From an uncultured Lachnospiraceae bacterium (lineage in GTDB: Bacteria; Bacillota_A; Clostridia; Lachnospirales; Lachnospiraceae), in assembly GCA_947178085.1 (NCBI GenBank), contig CAMWWS010000077.1:1-9872 (forward strand): a stretch of 9,872 nucleotides of DNA, written 5' to 3'. The notes beneath the pieces are model-generated. The model was not told where the DNA came from. It did not search any database and saw only the letters and a program-made list of their open reading frames with translations. Below, one piece after another: positions 6,343-9,872 of this stretch (positions within the stretch are counted from its first letter, which is position 1; each line of letters starts with the position of its first letter). The translations under genes were made by a program, and so were the position numbers.

Positions 6343-6401
6343 CTTCCAGTCACCTCTTACATTATCCTATCTGTTTTTTCATATTAATAATCTTGATCTT
6401 T

Positions 6402-7244
6402 TCAGACTATCCTCACTGCATGTCTGTTCACATGACAGCAGATATTAATGCCAACCGGAAGTCCTGCAATATGCGTCGGATATGTATTGATATTGACAGC
6501 CAGCGCTGTAGTCGTTCCGCCTAAGCCTCCCGGTCCTATTCCTGTCTTATTTATTTTTTCAAGCATCTCCTCTTCCAGCTCTTTCACATAGGGAATATCG
6601 GAACGCTCATCGACCGGTCTGGTCAACGCTTTTTTCGCCATCAATGCACATTTTTCAAAGGTTCCTCCAATACCTACGCCAATTACCATCGGTGGGCAGG
6701 CATTCGGTCCGGCATCTTTTACCGCAGTAAGTATTGCATCCTTTACACCTTCTATTCCGTCTGCGGGTTTAAGCATAAATACTCTGCTCATGTTCTCACT
6801 ACCGAACCCTTTCGGTGCAACCGTAATCTTCACTTGTTCTCCCGGAACCATCTCGTAATGTATAACTGCAGGCGTATTGTCTTTAGTGTTTTCCCTGATA
6901 ATCGGGTCTTTTACAACGGACTTTCTAAGGTATCCTTCTATATATCCTGCTCTTACTCCTTCATTAATGGCATCCTCCAAAACGCCTCCCGTAAAATGAA
7001 CATCCTGACCTACCTCAAGGAAAATCACTGCCATTCCTGTATCCTGGCAAATTGGTATCATATCTTCCCCGGCAATTTTTAAATTATCCTGAAGCTGACA
7101 CAAAATCTGCTTTCCCAGCGGTGATTCCTCACTATCCGCCACTGTTTTCATGACCGCATCCATATCCTGTGCCAAAAAATGATTTGCCTCTATGCACATC
7201 TCTTTAATGTTTTCCGTAATTTCCGCCACGTTTATTGTACGCAT
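6402..7244 (-). CDS. Fumarate hydratase class I, alpha subunit
   Basis: 280-residue large subunit of the [4Fe-4S] hydro-lyase fumarase (or the related L-tartrate dehydratase). Cluster ligand candidates are C66 in PICQDTGM, C183 in NACPPMVIGVGIGG and a cysteine in INICCH (C269 or C270), matching the three conserved cysteines of the family. GPGGLGGTTTALAVNINTYP (about 237-256) is another family hallmark. Such an enzyme is oxygen-labile, suiting an anaerobe. GGAGG six bases before the ATG is the strongest ribosome binding site in the window. The HIT gene ends 41 bases upstream and the beta gene starts 59 bases downstream, so an operon is likely. Confidence 0.95.
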   Translation of the reverse strand: MRTINVAEITENIKEMCIEANHFLAQDMDAVMKTVADSEESPLGKQILCQLQDNLKIAGEDMIPICQDTGMAVIFLEVGQDVHFTGGVLEDAINEGVRAGYIEGYLRKSVVKDPIIRENTKDNTPAVIHYEMVPGEQVKITVAPKGFGSENMSRVFMLKPADGIEGVKDAILTAVKDAGPNACPPMVIGVGIGGTFEKCALMAKKALTRPVDERSDIPYVKELEEEMLEKINKTGIGPGGLGGTTTALAVNINTYPTHIAGLPVGINICCHVNRHAVRIV

Positions 7245-7285
7245 TACACTCCTCCATGCTGCGTTTAAATACTTCTATCCTACAA

Positions 7286-7699
7286 TTAATTACCTACAAT
7301 CTGATTCTTAATCTCTTCCAGTTCTTCCTGAGAAGGCTCTCCCGGCTTCCATCCTATCTTCTGTCCATCACCCTTATACCGTGGAATCAAATGCATATGA
7401 AAATGAAATACCGTCTGTCCCGCTATCTCTCCGTTATTCTGCATCAGGTTAAACCCATCACAGTTCAGTTTATCCGTCATCTGCGCTGCCATCTTCTTTG
7501 CAAGCATCATCACTTTTGCTGCCGTTTCCTCCGGCAGTTCATACAGATTTGCATAATGATTCTTTGGCAGAATCAAAGCATGACCTTTCGCAGCCGGCCC
7601 CAAATCCAAAATAACCCGAAACTCCTCATCCTCATATAATGTCTTTGATGGTATCTCTCCATCTGCAATTTTACAGAAAATGCAATTATCGTCCTTCAT
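7286..7699 (-). CDS. HIT-family nucleotide hydrolase (HinT-like)
   Basis: Histidine-triad protein of the HinT branch, cytoplasmic enzymes that hydrolyse nucleoside phosphoramidates and acyl-adenylates. It shows the zinc-type CIFC pair (C10, C13 counted from the upstream ATG at 7711), GHALILPKNHYANL (43-56) and the catalytic triad motif HFHMHLIPRY with H103, H105 and H107. Two in-frame ATGs exist. The first, at 7711, is only one base from the AAGGAG; the second, at 7699, is 13 bases away and gives MKDDNCIFCKI, a common N-terminus for the family, so I chose the second with moderate confidence (137 residues). It sits 36 bases after the flavodoxin-SCP2 gene and 41 before fumarase alpha. The linkage to fumarase is probably just shared transcription. 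Confidence 0.93.
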   Translation of the reverse strand: MKDDNCIFCKIADGEIPSKTLYEDEEFRVILDLGPAAKGHALILPKNHYANLYELPEETAAKVMMLAKKMAAQMTDKLNCDGFNLMQNNGEIAGQTVFHFHMHLIPRYKGDGQKIGWKPGEPSQEELEEIKNQIVGN

Positions 7700-7747
7700 A
7701 TTAATAGTCATACTCCTTTCTCACTTTTATCTATCCACATTTTTCTA

Positions 7748-8737
7748 CTAGAATACAAAAACCTGATCCAGCATTTTAAGAACCGTGAAGTCACCTTTCA
7801 TTTTCATATCCCCTGCCATGAATGAGCGTTGGAAGGTTGCTGCCCCTGAAGTGATTTCTATCATAATATCCCTACTCAACTGTATTTCCACATTGAAATT
7901 ATCGGTCTCTCCATAGAAGCAATTCATACGTGCACTGTCTAATTCAATAATTAACGGCTTGTCCTTTTCCTCAATAACAAGCTTATATTTAGCAGCAAAC
8001 CCTGCCATGGGACTAAAGTGTGACCTCAGCTCCTGCAAAAATTCTGTTTCATCCTCTTTCTCGCTGCTTCCCATCATATCTCTGAACAAGCTGGTCAGTT
8101 CCTGAATATCCGCTTTCTGACGCTGCACATAACTGTCATCCGAAACATATTGTGAAAGCTGCTCTGATTCCTGCGGTGTCAAATCAATGTTATGAGGAAC
8201 CGATATCTTCTGTTTAACCACCTGATTGCTTGCCGGCAGACAGGGCATCTTCTGATTGATTGTCCTGTAAAGATTCTCTGCTTTCTTTTCAATGATACGC
8301 ACATAGTCCTCATTGTTCTCTAATATGCTTATATCCTCAATATACCCACACAATCCGCTGCATGGGCGTCCGCCCAAAATCTCCCATGCGGTCGCCAGAT
8401 TAAGTTTACCTTCCTGTTCACCATAGGTCGTAGACATAACAATCGGACACATATATATATTACTTATTTTTTCCTTATCTCCGTACAGCCAGCAGGCATC
8501 CAGAAATTGCTGCATATATCCGCCGATACCATACCACTCTACAGTCGTTGCCAATATAATTCCATCAGCATTTTTCAATGTCTGCGGTAATGTAGTAATA
8601 CTGTTTTTCAATTCCATAAGTTTGAAATTCTCTACCGTAACATGCAGCTCGTCCAATACCTCTTCTATTTTTCCCAATACATAAAGTGTCGGATCATCAA
8701 TTAATCCCCTACCGCCATAATAAATATTAATTTTCAT
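7748..8737 (-). CDS. Flavodoxin-fold oxidoreductase fused to SCP2-like domain
   Basis: 329 residues in two parts. Residues about 1-165 look like an NAD(P)H-dependent FMN reductase/flavodoxin-fold domain: beta strand MKINIYYGG, ADGIILATTVEWYGIGGYMQ (57-76), FLDACW, and a strand with MSTTYGEQEGK at about 101-111. The N-terminal loop (GGRGLIDDPT) is not the classic T-x-T-G-x-T flavodoxin phosphate loop, so cofactor binding is inferred from the fold. A polar linker (about 165-230) leads to a C-terminal domain (about 232-329) resembling SCP2 sterol-carrier domains: LVIEEKDKPLIIELDS, then ITSGAATFQRSFMAGDMKMKGDF near the end. A small hydrophobic ligand or lipid could be held there. No signal peptide or membrane helix is seen. 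The ATG has GGGAG about nine bases upstream and overlaps the rhomboid stop by 11 bases, so translation is probably coupled. The substrate is unknown. Confidence 0.8.
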   Translation of the reverse strand: MKINIYYGGRGLIDDPTLYVLGKIEEVLDELHVTVENFKLMELKNSITTLPQTLKNADGIILATTVEWYGIGGYMQQFLDACWLYGDKEKISNIYMCPIVMSTTYGEQEGKLNLATAWEILGGRPCSGLCGYIEDISILENNEDYVRIIEKKAENLYRTINQKMPCLPASNQVVKQKISVPHNIDLTPQESEQLSQYVSDDSYVQRQKADIQELTSLFRDMMGSSEKEDETEFLQELRSHFSPMAGFAAKYKLVIEEKDKPLIIELDSARMNCFYGETDNFNVEIQLSRDIMIEITSGAATFQRSFMAGDMKMKGDFTVLKMLDQVFVF

Positions 8738-9827
8738 AACGCCCCACTCCCTTGCATTCTTTTTTTCTCTTTTCAGGAATCAACAGCCAGCAAATACCTG
8801 CAGCCACAAATCCTGCCAATACGCCGCCAATATGTGCCGCATTATTGATATTACTGCTGCTAAAACCGCAATACAGCGAAAAAGCAATAGCAAATACCAG
8901 CCTGCCGGTCGTCACCTCTGCACATTTACCCTTGTATATAATAACCAGCATCAAAAGCGCTCCTTCTATTCCGAAAACAGCGCCGCTGGCTCCTACCGAG
9001 CTCACATAACTCCCGGTCAACATTTCGTATCCCGCTGAAAGCATATTTCCGACGATGCCTGACAAAAAATATATTATCATATATGGCACACATCCAATAT
9101 GCTTTTCCACCACATTTCCAATATAGTACAATATCAGCATATTGCTAAACAGATGCTGAATGTCTGCATGAAGAAACATGCTCGTGACAATGCGATACCA
9201 CTCTCTGTCTTCTATAACATTTCTTATGCTGAAGGCTCCTGTCTTATATAGCCAATCGCCTGTGAACATGCAGACAATAAACAGAATTACATTAGCTGCA
9301 ACAAGAATAATATTCCCCCAGCACAATATGTTCTTGCGCACTCCGGAAAGCGCAGCTCCTACCGGACCAGTTTCTCCATACGTCGGTTTTTCCGAATAAC
9401 AGGTCTCCGGATTCGCATAAGATTCATTGGCTACAGCATAAAGAAAGTTTTCCAGAATATCCTTCATTCCGTAAAAATCAGCCACTTGATTTTCATGGAT
9501 TATCAGTCTGTTTCCCATCGGATCAATCAGCCAGCAGAAAGTATCATCTACACATAGCTGCTTCGCCTTTCCTATATCTGCACTGACAATCAGCGATAAT
9601 AAATGCACATTATTTATATTCTTATTCTGAAAAAACTTCCTAATCAATTCTTTTATATGCTCATATTGATCCGTAGAAATATAAATTCCCTGATGGTAAT
9701 CAATAACCTGAAGCACATTCACATACGCATTTTCAGGATGAAAGAAAAATGTAAATTCCGGAAGGTTTAACGAAACCTTATAAAATCCCTGTTCAGTTAA
9801 TAAATGTTCCAATTGTTCATGTTCCAT
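8727..9827 (-). CDS. Rhomboid-family intramembrane serine protease
   Basis: 366-residue membrane protease expected to cleave transmembrane segments of other proteins. A soluble N-terminal domain (about 1-160, probably cytoplasmic, no family I can name) precedes a six-helix-type rhomboid core: first helix about 169-189, then WYRIVTSMFLHADIQHLFSNM with the H225-x3-N229 oxyanion pair, the catalytic serine in GASGAVFG (S281) and the catalytic histidine in NAAHIGG (H332). Both catalytic residues are intact, so an active enzyme is expected. The Lys/Arg-rich C-terminus (PEKRKKECK) fits a cytoplasmic tail. The ATG has a GAGAGG about 11 bases upstream. The gene overlaps the flavodoxin-SCP2 gene by 11 bases and is the first complete gene of the right-hand run; its promoter is outside the window or another gene lies just upstream. 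Confidence 0.95.
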   Translation of the reverse strand: MEHEQLEHLLTEQGFYKVSLNLPEFTFFFHPENAYVNVLQVIDYHQGIYISTDQYEHIKELIRKFFQNKNINNVHLLSLIVSADIGKAKQLCVDDTFCWLIDPMGNRLIIHENQVADFYGMKDILENFLYAVANESYANPETCYSEKPTYGETGPVGAALSGVRKNILCWGNIILVAANVILFIVCMFTGDWLYKTGAFSIRNVIEDREWYRIVTSMFLHADIQHLFSNMLILYYIGNVVEKHIGCVPYMIIYFLSGIVGNMLSAGYEMLTGSYVSSVGASGAVFGIEGALLMLVIIYKGKCAEVTTGRLVFAIAFSLYCGFSSSNINNAAHIGGVLAGFVAAGICWLLIPEKRKKECKGVGRYEN

Positions 9828-9872
9828 GATATACTATGCCTCTCTCCTATCACTGAGAGTAACATTTTAATC

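Noticed and set aside
7235..7639. 134-codon plus-strand frame opposite the HIT gene
   Set aside because: Antisense shadow of a conserved HIT gene with an intact catalytic triad; the composition is Leu/Ile/Arg-rich without recognisable domains.
8752..9009. Plus-strand frames opposite the rhomboid gene
   Set aside because: Shadows of hydrophobic membrane-helix codons; the minus-strand frame carries all rhomboid catalytic motifs.
9828..9872. 3' end of an upstream gene
   Set aside because: Two frames have stops near the window edge (one ends with codons for LKCYSQ before a TGA), but about 45 bases are too few to tell a gene end from intergenic sequence.

Overview
The window reads as chromosomal DNA of an anaerobic, low-to-moderate GC Firmicute, most likely a gut-type clostridium of the Lachnospiraceae kind. 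This is inferred from the gene set (flavodiiron protein, two-subunit oxygen-sensitive iron-sulfur fumarase, surface-anchored pullulanase), purine-rich GGAG ribosome binding sites, and TTGACA/TATAAT promoters with 17-base spacers. No 16S gene or other firm taxonomic marker is present. Every gene I can support lies on the minus strand, so transcription runs from high to low coordinates.

Right part (9827 to 5803): a tightly packed run that could be one transcript. It encodes a rhomboid intramembrane protease, a flavodoxin-fold protein with a C-terminal SCP2-like domain (start overlapping the rhomboid stop by 11 bases), a HIT-family nucleotide hydrolase, and the alpha and beta subunits of a class I fumarase. 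Centre (5705 to 2943): a secreted, membrane-anchored type I pullulanase with its own extended -10 promoter and a palindrome just past the predicted transcription start that could be an operator.

Left-centre (2860 to 1270): the most unusual part. A tRNA-Ser(GCU) gene with an excellent promoter and a clear terminator is followed by a strikingly AT-rich gene for a CAP-domain lipoprotein. Beyond that gene lies a second, broken copy of the tRNA-Ser 3' end: a perfect 31-bp direct repeat, plus traces of the 5' acceptor arm and of the tRNA terminator. The lipoprotein gene is therefore bracketed by tRNA-Ser and a tRNA-Ser remnant. That is the layout of a tRNA-targeted insertion, or of a tandem tRNA duplication that later decayed. 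No integrase is present. Left end (1199 to 42): a flavodiiron protein for oxygen or NO detoxification, with a promoter at 1267-1295.

Functionally the window mixes surface polysaccharide degradation (pullulanase), central anaerobic metabolism (fumarase), oxidative or nitrosative defence (flavodiiron protein), membrane proteolysis and an accessory surface lipoprotein. I do not see a CRISPR array, transposase, phage gene or toxin-antitoxin pair. The best candidate for something undescribed is the tRNA-Ser-bracketed lipoprotein segment; the flavodoxin-SCP2 fusion coupled to a rhomboid comes second.
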